The translations under genes were made by a program, and so were the position numbers. Shown here piece after piece: positions 25,366 through 32,888 of a stretch of 62,497 bases of DNA. The notes beneath the pieces were generated by a model. That model was not told the origin of the DNA and did not search any database. It saw nothing but the letters and a program-made list of their open reading frames with translations. Location of the stretch: contig DF820464.1 in assembly GCA_000739535.1 (NCBI GenBank), positions 933,184 to 995,680 on the forward strand. Reading direction: 5' to 3'. Numbering within the stretch: position 1 is the stretch's first letter; every line of letters starts with the position of its first letter. The DNA is from Candidatus Vecturithrix granuli. Lineage in GTDB: Bacteria > Moduliflexota > Moduliflexia > Moduliflexales > Moduliflexaceae.

Positions 25366-26781
25366 ATGATTCAATTTATGAAAGCATTCGTTGAAAACCG
25401 GATTTCTATGAGCAAAAAATTGGCCTATGCTGCGCCGGCTTTTGCGCTGGCGGTCGTGGGGATACCGATCTACGTCTATCTTCCGAAATTCTATTCGGAT
25501 GTTGTTGGAGTGAATATCGCCATAATCGGTTCTGTCTTACTCGGCGTGCGAATTTTCGACGCGATAACCGATCCGCTGCTTGGCTTTTTGTCGGACAAAA
25601 CCCATAGCAGATTCGGACGCCGCCGGCCATATATCGCAATCGGTTCGATCTTCCTGGCGATTGCGATTTACTTGCTTTTTAATCCGCCGGATGCCTCGAC
25701 ATTAATCGTCACAGTCTGGTTTACAGCAGGAATTTTCAGCCTGTTTCTTTTTTGGACTATCGTTGTCGTGCCTTACGAGTCTCTCGGCCCGGAAATCTCG
25801 ATGGATTATCATGAACGTACGACGCTTTTCGGATTGCGAGATGGTTTGTTAATTGCCGGAACTCTGGCCGCCGCCAGTTCTCCGGCGATCATTGCAGTGG
25901 TCTTCAAGCTTGCAAGCGATCCTGCGGGCGAACGAGCCAAATTTTTCTGGATTTCCGTGCTATATGCTCCGCTTGTGATTGTGGGTTCCTGGTGGTGCGT
26001 CGCCGCCATTCAGGAAAGGCCGCGCACTGAAGTCACGTCCGGAGACGGTCTGTTGACAGGATTACGGCATGTCATCCGCAACAAGCCTTTTATGATTTTG
26101 CTGATCTCCTACACCATCAGCGCGGTTGGCAATAATCTGCCAGCCACGCTGATTCTCTATTACGTGGAGTACGTGCTTCAGTCGAGCCGCGCTGATTTTT
26201 TCCTGCTGCTCTATTTTGTCACAGGCATTCTGTTTCTGCCGGGCTGGATCACGCTTTCGCGCCATGTCGGGAAAAAAATGGCCTGGCTCAGTTCGATGGC
26301 GCTGAATACCGGGGCGTTTATCGGCGTGTTTTTTCTTGGTCCCGGGGATGCAGCCATGTACGGCGTACTGGTGTTTCTTTCAGGCATAGGATTTGGGGCG
26401 ACCGTGGCCATCCCTTCTGCCATTCAGGCCGATGTGATTGATTACGATGAATTGCTTAGCGGAGAGCGGCGCGAGGGGCAATACATCGGACTGTGGTCAA
26501 TTTCCAAAAAAATTGCGGCCGCCCTGGGAGTTGGAATCGCCTTATCCATTCTGGGCCTTGTCGGGTACGCGCCTAACGTCGAACAAACCTCGCAGGTGCA
26601 ATTGACCTTACGCATATTATACAGCCTGGCGCCATCGCTTTGTAACATGATCGCTTTTTTCATTGCGTTGAAGTACCCGATTACTGGTAAAATTCATGAA
26701 AACATCCGTTTAGCGATCCGCGAACGACAGGCCGGACGTCCGGTTGTCGATCCACTGCATCCTGAACGGATGGTCACATAA
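25366..26781 (+). CDS. MFS transporter, GPH (MelB-like) family
   Basis: A 12-helix membrane protein of about 470 residues of the glycoside-pentoside-hexuronide:cation symporter group. Seen: GVRIFDAITDPLLGFLSDKTHSRFGRRRPYIAIGS, the diagnostic cytoplasmic loop after helix 2, and SAIQADVIDYDELLSGERREGQYIGLWS near the C-terminal part. Members of this subgroup recur in ChrR/Cfa-like lipid clusters, so the cargo may be a lipid precursor rather than a sugar. AAAGGGAGG lies one base before ATG 25366 and 13 before ATG 25378; either could start. Confidence 0.88.
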   Translation: MIQFMKAFVENRISMSKKLAYAAPAFALAVVGIPIYVYLPKFYSDVVGVNIAIIGSVLLGVRIFDAITDPLLGFLSDKTHSRFGRRRPYIAIGSIFLAIAIYLLFNPPDASTLIVTVWFTAGIFSLFLFWTIVVVPYESLGPEISMDYHERTTLFGLRDGLLIAGTLAAASSPAIIAVVFKLASDPAGERAKFFWISVLYAPLVIVGSWWCVAAIQERPRTEVTSGDGLLTGLRHVIRNKPFMILLISYTISAVGNNLPATLILYYVEYVLQSSRADFFLLLYFVTGILFLPGWITLSRHVGKKMAWLSSMALNTGAFIGVFFLGPGDAAMYGVLVFLSGIGFGATVAIPSAIQADVIDYDELLSGERREGQYIGLWSISKKIAAALGVGIALSILGLVGYAPNVEQTSQVQLTLRILYSLAPSLCNMIAFFIALKYPITGKIHENIRLAIRERQAGRPVVDPLHPERMVT

Positions 26782-26791
26782 CTGGAGGAAG

Positions 26792-27127
26792 ATGATGCAA
26801 ATTGCGAAATTTCTGACGTTTTTAGGTATGCTCTGCATGGCAGGGGCTATTCTCTACGCTTCCCTCTATGGCAATTTCCGTCAGGAGGGCAGCCTCTTAC
26901 TCTCAATCCCCTGGGGGATTGTGTCGCTCGTTGATCTTTATGTTGGATTCATGCTGTTTTCAGGCTGGATTCTCTACCGGGAACGCTCATTGTTCCGGGC
27001 TGGGATCTGGATTCTCGGCATGATGCTGTTAGGTTTTTTTACCGGGTGTTTATACACCTTTATCGCCCTGCAACGCAGCCAGGGAGACTGGAAACGCTTC
27101 TGGCTCGGAAAACATTGGAAGGAATAA
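26792..27127 (+). CDS. DUF1475 family membrane protein
   Basis: A 111-residue protein with three hydrophobic segments. ATG 26792 follows GGAGGAA, ten bases after the MFS stop, so it is in the same operon. LLSIPWGIVSLVDLYVGFMLFSGWILYRE is the conserved core of DUF1475-type proteins found in the same lipid-modification clusters. Function unknown. The stop TAA is the first element of a family B repeat. Confidence 0.75.
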   Translation: MMQIAKFLTFLGMLCMAGAILYASLYGNFRQEGSLLLSIPWGIVSLVDLYVGFMLFSGWILYRERSLFRAGIWILGMMLLGFFTGCLYTFIALQRSQGDWKRFWLGKHWKE

Positions 27128-27195
27128 TGTACCGCGAAACTCCTTTTCGAGGCTGTCAACTATGCGCGAAACCGGAGTTTCGCGCTACATTTTCA
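27127..27195. repeat. Family B palindrome (copy 3)
   Basis: ATGTACCGCGAAACTCC ... then GCGCGAAACCGGAG ... TTTCGCGCTACATTTTC, immediately followed by the AGGGGAGG ribosome binding site of the next gene, the same arrangement as copy 2 before tctC. Confidence 0.8.
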
Positions 27196-27209
27196 GGGGA
27201 GGAAAAGAT

Positions 27210-28001
27210 ATGCTATCAATTTTTGTGATTAATTTTATTGCTGTAATGCTGTTTATGATAGGGGTCTGGATCATCAGTCTGCTCAAAAAGGACGCGAGTA
27301 TTGTTGACGGATTCTGGGGTTTAGGTTTTGTTGTGGTCGCCTGGATCACTTTTTTTCTCTCAGAAGGCTATCCGGGGCGAAAAATCCTGATTACAGGGCT
27401 GACAACGATCTGGGGACTGCGCTTAGCGCTGCATATTTTCTGGCGCGGTTGGGGCAAGGAAGAAGATAAACGCTATCAAAAATGGCGCGCCGATTACGGC
27501 AAAAAATTTTGGATAGTGAGCCTCTTCACGGTATTTGGTCTTCAGGGAGTTATCTTGTGGAGCATTTCGCTGGTAGTGCAAACCGGACAACTTTCTCCGA
27601 TGCCAAGCAATCTGACCTGGTTTGATGTAATGGGAACGGTCGTCTGGCTGCTGGGGTTTCTCTTTGAATCTGTCGGCGACTGGCAATTACTGCGCTTTAA
27701 GGCCAAACCTGAGAATTCAGGGAACGTCATGGATCAAGGGCTGTGGGCTTATACCCGTCATCCCAATTATTTCGGAGAGACCGTCCTCTGGTGGGGCATG
27801 TTTCTGATCACGCTGGCGACTCCTGGAAGTTTCTGGACCATCGTCAGTCCGCTGCTTATCACGGGTCTGCTCTTAAAAGTGTCTGGTGTGACCCTGTTAG
27901 AACGCACGATGCTTGCAACACGCCCCCAGTATCAGGACTATGTGGAGCAGACATCGGCCTTTTTGCCCTGGTTTCCGAAAAAGAGATCAAAATCCAGTTG
28001 A
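27210..28001 (+). CDS. DUF1295 family protein (steroid 5-alpha-reductase/ICMT-like)
   Basis: A 263-residue integral membrane protein with about seven helices. ATG 27210 follows AGGGGAGG; the longer frame upstream is repeat. DUF1295 hallmarks: KKDASIVDGFWGLGFV near the start, GRKILITGLTTIWGLRLALHIFWRGWGKEEDKRYQKWR, GLWAYTRHPNYFGETVLWWGMFL and LLERTMLATRPQYQDYVEQTSAFLPW. The RHPNYFGE segment is the cofactor-binding signature shared with NADPH sterol reductases and isoprenylcysteine methyltransferases. Third gene of the MFS-DUF1475-DUF1295 operon. Confidence 0.92.
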   Translation: MLSIFVINFIAVMLFMIGVWIISLLKKDASIVDGFWGLGFVVVAWITFFLSEGYPGRKILITGLTTIWGLRLALHIFWRGWGKEEDKRYQKWRADYGKKFWIVSLFTVFGLQGVILWSISLVVQTGQLSPMPSNLTWFDVMGTVVWLLGFLFESVGDWQLLRFKAKPENSGNVMDQGLWAYTRHPNYFGETVLWWGMFLITLATPGSFWTIVSPLLITGLLLKVSGVTLLERTMLATRPQYQDYVEQTSAFLPWFPKKRSKSS

Positions 28002-28033
28002 CAGCATATTATTGCCTTGCTATGAATCCTATC

Positions 28034-28067
28034 AGGACTGTCACCTCTGGTTTGACAGTCCTTTTTC
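28034..28067 (+). terminator. Intrinsic terminator after the MFS-DUF1295 operon
   Basis: Perfect 10-base stem AGGACTGTCA (28034-28043) / TGACAGTCCT (28053-28062) with a 9-base loop, then TTTTCC. It lies 33 bases after the DUF1295 stop and unlike the family repeats appears unique in the window. Confidence 0.85.
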
Positions 28068-28163
28068 CCTTCAATGTGAAATTCACCTGGACAGATCGCA
28101 CGTATGAGCGCCGACTATTCAGGATAGTTGTAAGTTGTGACATACATATCCATGAGGAGAGCG

Positions 28164-29195
28164 ATGAACACTCAGATTTCAATTTTAATTATCTATACCG
28201 GCGGTACGATTGGGATGTTTCAGGAGAAAAAAAACAAGCCTTTGCAGTTGTTAAATTTCGATAATATTTACGATCAGCTCCCGATTCTGCGCCAGTTCGA
28301 GTGTGACATTGATACCTATGCGTTCGACCCTGTGATTGACTCCTCCAATATGAATCCGGCCTTCTGGATCAGGATTGCGGAGGTCATCGAGCAAACATAC
28401 GAGCACTATGACGGCTTTGTGGTGCTGCACGGCACGGATACGATGGCGTTTACGGCATCGGCCCTGAGTTTTTTGTTAGAACATCTGAACAAACCGGTCG
28501 TGTTTACCGGGTCGCAGCTTCCGCTAGGTATCATTCGCACCGACGGCCGAGAAAATTTGATCACCGCAATTGAAATTGCGGCGGCGCGTGAGGATGATAC
28601 GCCCATTGTGCCGGAAGTGAGCCTCTATTTTGAAAGCAAACTCTATCGCGGCAATCGCACCACCAAATTTAATGCTGAGAATTTCGACGCTTTCTTATCA
28701 GGCAATTATCCGGTGCTGGCTGAGGCCGGTATTCATATCACCTATCATCACCATGAGATATTGAAACCGAGGTTTAAGCGTTTAAAGGTGCACAAACAGC
28801 TTGACCCCAATATCGCCATCCTCAAGTTATTTCCAGGCATCACCAGGGCTGTTGTGGCAGGGATGCTGAGCATTGAAGGTCTCAAAGCCGTGATTCTCGA
28901 AACCTATGGTACTGGAAACGCTCCAACGGAGGCGTGGTTTCTCGACGCCCTTGCCGAAGCCAGTCAGCGCGGCGTGATGCTGTGCAATGTGACCCAGTGC
29001 AAACGCGGGTCAGTTGAAATGGGACGCTATGAAACCAGCGTTGAACTGAATAAGCTTGGCGTGGTGAGCGCGTATGACATGACAACTGAAGCGGCGGCGA
29101 CCAAACTGATGTATCTGTTAGGCCGTTATGACTCCCGCGAACAGGTTGAACACTGGTTTCAAACTCCTCTGCGCGGAGAAATGAGTGTCAAGTAA
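28164..29195 (+). CDS. Type I (cytoplasmic) L-asparaginase
   Basis: Hydrolyses L-asparagine to aspartate and ammonia. 343 residues from ATG 28164 (MNTQISILIIYTGGTIGM), preceded by GAGGAG; the extra N-terminal codons from 28137 are unlikely. Active-site motifs: the first catalytic Thr in YTGGTIGM (residue about 14) and the second in VVLHGTDTMAFTASALSF, with GSQLPLG and RTDGRENLITAIEIA following. No signal peptide, which separates it from the secreted type II enzymes. It seems to be a single-gene unit. Confidence 0.93.
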   Translation: MNTQISILIIYTGGTIGMFQEKKNKPLQLLNFDNIYDQLPILRQFECDIDTYAFDPVIDSSNMNPAFWIRIAEVIEQTYEHYDGFVVLHGTDTMAFTASALSFLLEHLNKPVVFTGSQLPLGIIRTDGRENLITAIEIAAAREDDTPIVPEVSLYFESKLYRGNRTTKFNAENFDAFLSGNYPVLAEAGIHITYHHHEILKPRFKRLKVHKQLDPNIAILKLFPGITRAVVAGMLSIEGLKAVILETYGTGNAPTEAWFLDALAEASQRGVMLCNVTQCKRGSVEMGRYETSVELNKLGVVSAYDMTTEAAATKLMYLLGRYDSREQVEHWFQTPLRGEMSVK

Positions 29196-29234
29196 TACTG
29201 TGTCAAACTCTGCCTGACGGATTCATAGGTGCGA

Positions 29235-29287
29235 CTTCAGACGGAAGAACTCGCTAAAACAAGAACTACAAACCTGCTCTGGCGGTA
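29235..29287. repeat. Family E repeat (degenerate copy)
   Basis: AAGAACTCGCTAAAACAAGAACTACAAACCTG resembles the right arm ACTCGTTAAAACGAGAACTACGAAC seen at 46914-46965. It lies between the convergent asparaginase and porin genes. Confidence 0.45.
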
Positions 29288-29295
29288 AAAGTAAC

Positions 29296-30504
29296 TTAAA
29301 AACTGTACGTGATTTTCAGCGCCAATAACGAGGAATGTCGTTCCAACCCATCAGGATTATCCTGGAAATAAAAGCTGGTGGCTCCATCCACAAGATGCCC
29401 CTCAATTTTGACAATCCAATGTTCGTTGAGATCAAAACGGGCGGTGAGGGTCAAATCTTTTTGCCAGGCCAGATAATCAGGATACCCGGCGGCTTCCCAT
29501 TGCTTGCCTTCGCGATCATGAATATCCGCATAAAATACGGCGTAATACGTGCCAAGTTCGAGCCATTCATTGACGCGATAAGAGACGCCGCCATAATACC
29601 CTTCGTTCCTTCCGTCTTCATCCGAACCAGTAGAATATTCGGCCGCAAACACCCAATTCCCGCGCATATATTCCAGCGAAAGAATTGTCAGGTCGCTATC
29701 TTCATCGGTCAGGCGTAAAAATATCCGATCACTATCAATGCCCAGACCTTCCAAAAATTCTCTATCATCAATATCCAGATCGAACACCATATCCGTCTGA
29801 CCATACCAGCCCTTCAGGCGTAATCCGGGAAGCGGCGTTTCCCATTCCAGTCCTGCGGCCATCATGTGTTTTAACTGGATGCTTTTCAAGAATTGCCACA
29901 CTTCCTGATTAGGGTCCTCCTGTAAATCTTTGACCATGCCGCTGTCGGTGGTAACATCTTTTCCCCCGTATTGCGCCTGATAGGAGAGATAACCCCAGGA
30001 ACTCAGATCAAGATACCCATACACTTCTACGCCATACGCAGAATTGAACAGATCGCGCTGCGCTTCCGTGTAAATACTCTGGGGGAGAAAAATACTGGTT
30101 CGGACGGCGTCAATATCGCGGGTCTCGTTATATAAACCGTAAGAAACTTTGAGCTTCCCGGCGCGAATACCGAAGGCGTCATTCCAGCGATAATCGCCGT
30201 AGGCCCAATCGAAGAGGAGCTTATCATTACTAATATCACCCAGATCGCGTGCAAAGAGCTGCATTCCAACATGCAAGCGGTCAGACACATTGGTTAAGAA
30301 ATTGACGCCCATCTCATGAAATTGAAACGTGCCATCTTCCGTATCCGTGTAAAAATTGTTCGCGTCGCTTTTGAGAAACCCCTGGGAGATAAAGCCATGC
30401 ACATCGGAATTCTTCCACAAAGATTCATTGTTCAATTCGGCATATAAAGGGGTGGTCAAAGAGGTAACGCTGAATATACCCAAGATAACAAGATATTTTT
30501 TCAC
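29296..30504 (-). CDS. Outer-membrane beta-barrel porin-like protein
   Basis: 402 residues with a 22-residue signal peptide (MKKYLVILG...TPLYA) and then alternating strands ending in Phe (LLALKITYSF at the C-terminus), as recognised by the BAM machinery. Strand-like repeats include HVGMQLFARDLGD, WVFAAEYSTGSDEDGRNEGYYGGVSYRVNEW and IVKIEGHLVDGATSFYF. Similar barrels are commonly encoded next to small PstS-like periplasmic proteins, exactly as here (upstream gene at 30521). Probable outer-membrane pore, perhaps for anions; specificity is not predictable. Confidence 0.85.
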   Translation of the reverse strand: MKKYLVILGIFSVTSLTTPLYAELNNESLWKNSDVHGFISQGFLKSDANNFYTDTEDGTFQFHEMGVNFLTNVSDRLHVGMQLFARDLGDISNDKLLFDWAYGDYRWNDAFGIRAGKLKVSYGLYNETRDIDAVRTSIFLPQSIYTEAQRDLFNSAYGVEVYGYLDLSSWGYLSYQAQYGGKDVTTDSGMVKDLQEDPNQEVWQFLKSIQLKHMMAAGLEWETPLPGLRLKGWYGQTDMVFDLDIDDREFLEGLGIDSDRIFLRLTDEDSDLTILSLEYMRGNWVFAAEYSTGSDEDGRNEGYYGGVSYRVNEWLELGTYYAVFYADIHDREGKQWEAAGYPDYLAWQKDLTLTARFDLNEHWIVKIEGHLVDGATSFYFQDNPDGLERHSSLLALKITYSF

Positions 30505-30520
30505 TCTCTTTCTCCTTTCA

Positions 30521-30961
30521 TTACGGGATGACAGGAATCACTTTGACCATGTTTGAGGTTGTCACATCCTGCGCCCTGGCAAAACTGATCGCTCCTTCCG
30601 TGTTGGCGAGAAACGCCATCAATTCTTGCGGATCATTGAACATTTTGGGCATTCTGCCTTTGCCTGTAAACACTTGTTTTTTCCAATAGTTCAAATACTG
30701 GGAATACGTTTTTTGAACATATTGTTTCAAAAACGTCTTATACGCGTCTTCCTGATTGAAAATGACAAAGATAATTGTGGAATTGTCTTTCCATCGGGTT
30801 TTCTTACCGAGGAAGATTTGTTGGATTTCCTCTTGCGTCAGGGGTTCTTCGATCCGTTCGTGGCCAACGAGCACAATCTCTGCTTCCGCAGCAGAAGAAG
30901 ATGAGACAACTCCCCCGGCTAACAGCACCAGGACGACCCCGAACATCAATATCTTCTTCAT
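30521..30961 (-). CDS. Small periplasmic PstS-like (PBP-like domain) protein
   Basis: 146 residues. Signal peptide (MKKILMFGVVLVLLAGGVVSSSSAAEA) then a compact phosphate-binding-protein-like domain: LTQEEIQQIFLGKKTRWKDN, FKRF-type region replaced by DAYKTFLKQYVQKT, and GAISFARA near the end. It is about half the size of PstS. ATG 30961 follows AAAGGAG; a TTG further up is rejected. It precedes and probably is co-transcribed with the porin gene (16 bases apart), suggesting a pair that binds and passes an oxyanion or acts in a signalling role. Confidence 0.85.
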   Translation of the reverse strand: MKKILMFGVVLVLLAGGVVSSSSAAEAEIVLVGHERIEEPLTQEEIQQIFLGKKTRWKDNSTIIFVIFNQEDAYKTFLKQYVQKTYSQYLNYWKKQVFTGKGRMPKMFNDPQELMAFLANTEGAISFARAQDVTTSNMVKVIPVIP

Positions 30962-31357
30962 TATGTTCAACTCCTTTATCTGTAAGAATGATATGTCATT
31001 TTGATGTTCTACACCTTTCAGGCAATAAATACGATGAGAATTTTTTCGCTCTCAGCCTCCTTTGCTCACATTGTTTTCATCGGTTTCAGGAATTTGAATC
31101 ACAAAGATTATTTACTGGATTGCTGTTCAAATTTCCAGGGACTTCTGGAATATTTGGGTACTGCAAGAATCATTCCCGCGCGGGTTTCTCCTTTGCGCAA
31201 TCGCCCTTCACGCAGGATGGATGCTCTGCATCAGGATTTTCAGAAAAAGAACTTTCATTTCCGAAAGAACCACTCGCAAAGAATTTAGATTTCTCTTCCG
31301 GAGTGTCAAAGCTCTGCTTTGACTGCGAAAGCAGAGCTTTCGCACTCCGGAGCTTTC
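30962..31357. other. Intergenic region with a family A repeat
   Basis: About 396 bases between two leftward genes. Open frames here (for example 31001-31288) have no recognisable motif and run into repeat sequence, so I do not call them. The only structure is the family A palindrome at 31300-31348 (GGAGTGTCAAAGCTCTGC / GCAGAGCTTTCGCACTCC). Confidence 0.5.
31300..31348. repeat. Family A palindrome (copy 6)
   Basis: GGAGTGTCAAAGCTCTGCTT and GCGAAAGCAGAGC ... CGCACTCC. Nearly identical to copies 1 and 4 although 16-27 kb away from them. It ends ten bases before the stop of the PLP-enzyme gene. Confidence 0.8.
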
Positions 31358-32476
31358 TCACGAAAGATTCGCCAGTTCAAGCACTTCGCCTTCAAGTGTC
31401 ACATATTTTCGCAGCAGATGTGCAGTCAGACACGAATGCACCGGGATCACCATGAGCAGATCACCGACGTTGATACGGTCGAAGTCTTCCTGAAGGACTT
31501 TAACAACTCCATGTTCCTGGGAAATTCCGGCGACATAGGCATTTGAGAGAATCGGCCCCCATCCGCTGCCCTCGGGCAGAGCAATCGCCCCATAGGTCGG
31601 TTTTTCGCCCCAGGGTTCAAAGGATTGCACCAGCACATCCTTTGACAAATGCACCGCTCCGCCGTAAATAATGAGTTCCTGACGTTCCTGGTGTTTGGCG
31701 ACCACCGGACAGGCGACGGCAACCGCGATCTGTCCTACCAAACAGGAACCAATGGCAAGTTGTGTGGCATCGTAAAACACGAAATTGCCCGGGCGAATTT
31801 CATCCACGCCGCTGAAATTCTCAACAATGCTGCACGATGGGGTATCGCCAATTGAAATCTCAACACCCGTAAAACCTGCCTGCCTTAAGCCCTCGCGCGT
31901 TGCTTGCATTTTGGCGATTGTATCCGCATAAATTTCCCGCACCTGCTGTTGTGAACGCGCCCTATAACTATGCCCGGAATGGGTTAATAATCCTTGAAAA
32001 GTCAGACGTTTCTCCTGCGCAATAGTTCCGGCCAGCGCCGCAATTTTTTCACCGTGATCCCAACTCAAACCCGTGCGGTGGTAGCCGGTATCAATTTTGA
32101 TCCACAGTTTCGCCGGGTGCATCAGGCGCGAACCTAAAAAATGCACGCTTTCCTCTGATTCTGCCAGTAGATTCAACGTGATAGTTTTCGCCAGCGCATT
32201 GATTTTGTCAATTTCACGCACGTTCACCGGAAACGCAATCGTGATGTCCTGCCAGCCGTGGTTGGCAAAATAGCGCGCCATATCAACGGAAGAGACCGTA
32301 ATCGCCGCAACCCCGCGTTCCTGAAACCAGTCCCCAATCGCGGCTGATTGGTGGGTTTTAAAATGCGGTCTGAAACGCACCCCGCTTCTGGCCGCCTTGC
32401 TGATCATAGTTTCGATATTATGGATAGCGCGCGCTTTATTCAGCAGCAACGTCGGTTTGACAATATTGTTCAGCAT
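31358..32476 (-). CDS. D-threonine aldolase / D-serine dehydratase-like PLP enzyme (alanine racemase fold)
   Basis: A 372-residue fold-type III PLP enzyme. ATG 32476 (MLNNIVKPTLLL) follows GGGAGGG and gives the family's normal length. The PLP lysine is in RPHFKTHQS near residue 43; GIEISIGDTPS-type phosphate-binding region appears as VEISIGDTPSCS; the C-terminal metal-site motif PVHSCL (His and Cys) is typical of D-threonine aldolases and eukaryotic-type D-serine dehydratases. It therefore probably cleaves or dehydrates a D-beta-hydroxy amino acid. Neighbouring peptidoglycan-related genes make a D-amino acid salvage role plausible (inference). Confidence 0.87.
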   Translation of the reverse strand: MLNNIVKPTLLLNKARAIHNIETMISKAARSGVRFRPHFKTHQSAAIGDWFQERGVAAITVSSVDMARYFANHGWQDITIAFPVNVREIDKINALAKTITLNLLAESEESVHFLGSRLMHPAKLWIKIDTGYHRTGLSWDHGEKIAALAGTIAQEKRLTFQGLLTHSGHSYRARSQQQVREIYADTIAKMQATREGLRQAGFTGVEISIGDTPSCSIVENFSGVDEIRPGNFVFYDATQLAIGSCLVGQIAVAVACPVVAKHQERQELIIYGGAVHLSKDVLVQSFEPWGEKPTYGAIALPEGSGWGPILSNAYVAGISQEHGVVKVLQEDFDRINVGDLLMVIPVHSCLTAHLLRKYVTLEGEVLELANLS

Positions 32477-32581
32477 AAAAATACCCAACCCTCCCAAATG
32501 TTGCATAGCTATCGGAATAGCCTGCAAAATATACAAAATACGTGGAAAATTGTGACGAGGCAGATCATCTCTTGCTCTTTT

Positions 32582-32726
32582 CGCCGTAAGCGATAAAGTA
32601 TTGTAGTAACAGAGAGGTCTCGCCCTCTCCTCTTCTTCTTCGCCGGAGGCGATCTATAACCGCTACGCGGTAAGATAAGGGGGCTGGTAAGTCCTTCCTA
32701 CAATACTTGAAGCACTACGTGCTAAC
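32582..32726. repeat. Family C composite palindrome (copy 3)
   Basis: CGCCGTAAGCGATAAAGTATTGTAGTAAC at the left, CCTACAATACTTGAAGCACTACGTGC at the right, with an inner CGCCGGAGGCGAT and CCGCTACGCGG. Same architecture and internal hairpin as 11326-11474. It fills the divergent gap upstream of murA. Confidence 0.75.
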
Positions 32727-32801
32727 TAGTTACCTGATCACAATACAAAACGCCTGCTGTTTTGTAAAGTGAAATTTGAAGGAGAGGAACTTCAAAAAAG
32801 C

Positions 32802-32830
32802 TTGACAGAAACCGTGCCTCTTTATCTTAA
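32802..32830 (+). promoter_or_regulatory. Possible sigma-70 promoter of murA
   Basis: TTGACA (32802-32807), then 17 bases, then TCTTAA (32825-32830), about 58 bases before the murA start. The -35 box is perfect and the -10 box weak, so this is a moderate candidate only. Confidence 0.35.
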
Positions 32831-32888
32831 CCTCATAGATTCTTATGTTTCTTGCGCCAGGGCGATCATTCCAACAAAAAGGACGATT

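Noticed and set aside
30775-31455. A 226-codon open frame on the plus strand
   Set aside because: It runs antisense through the PBP-like gene, then through intergenic sequence and a family A repeat; no motif and poor codon use.
32769-32888. 40-residue N-terminal extension of MurA
   Set aside because: It is not part of the MurA fold, contains a candidate promoter, and ATG 32889 has its own ribosome binding site and matches family starts.
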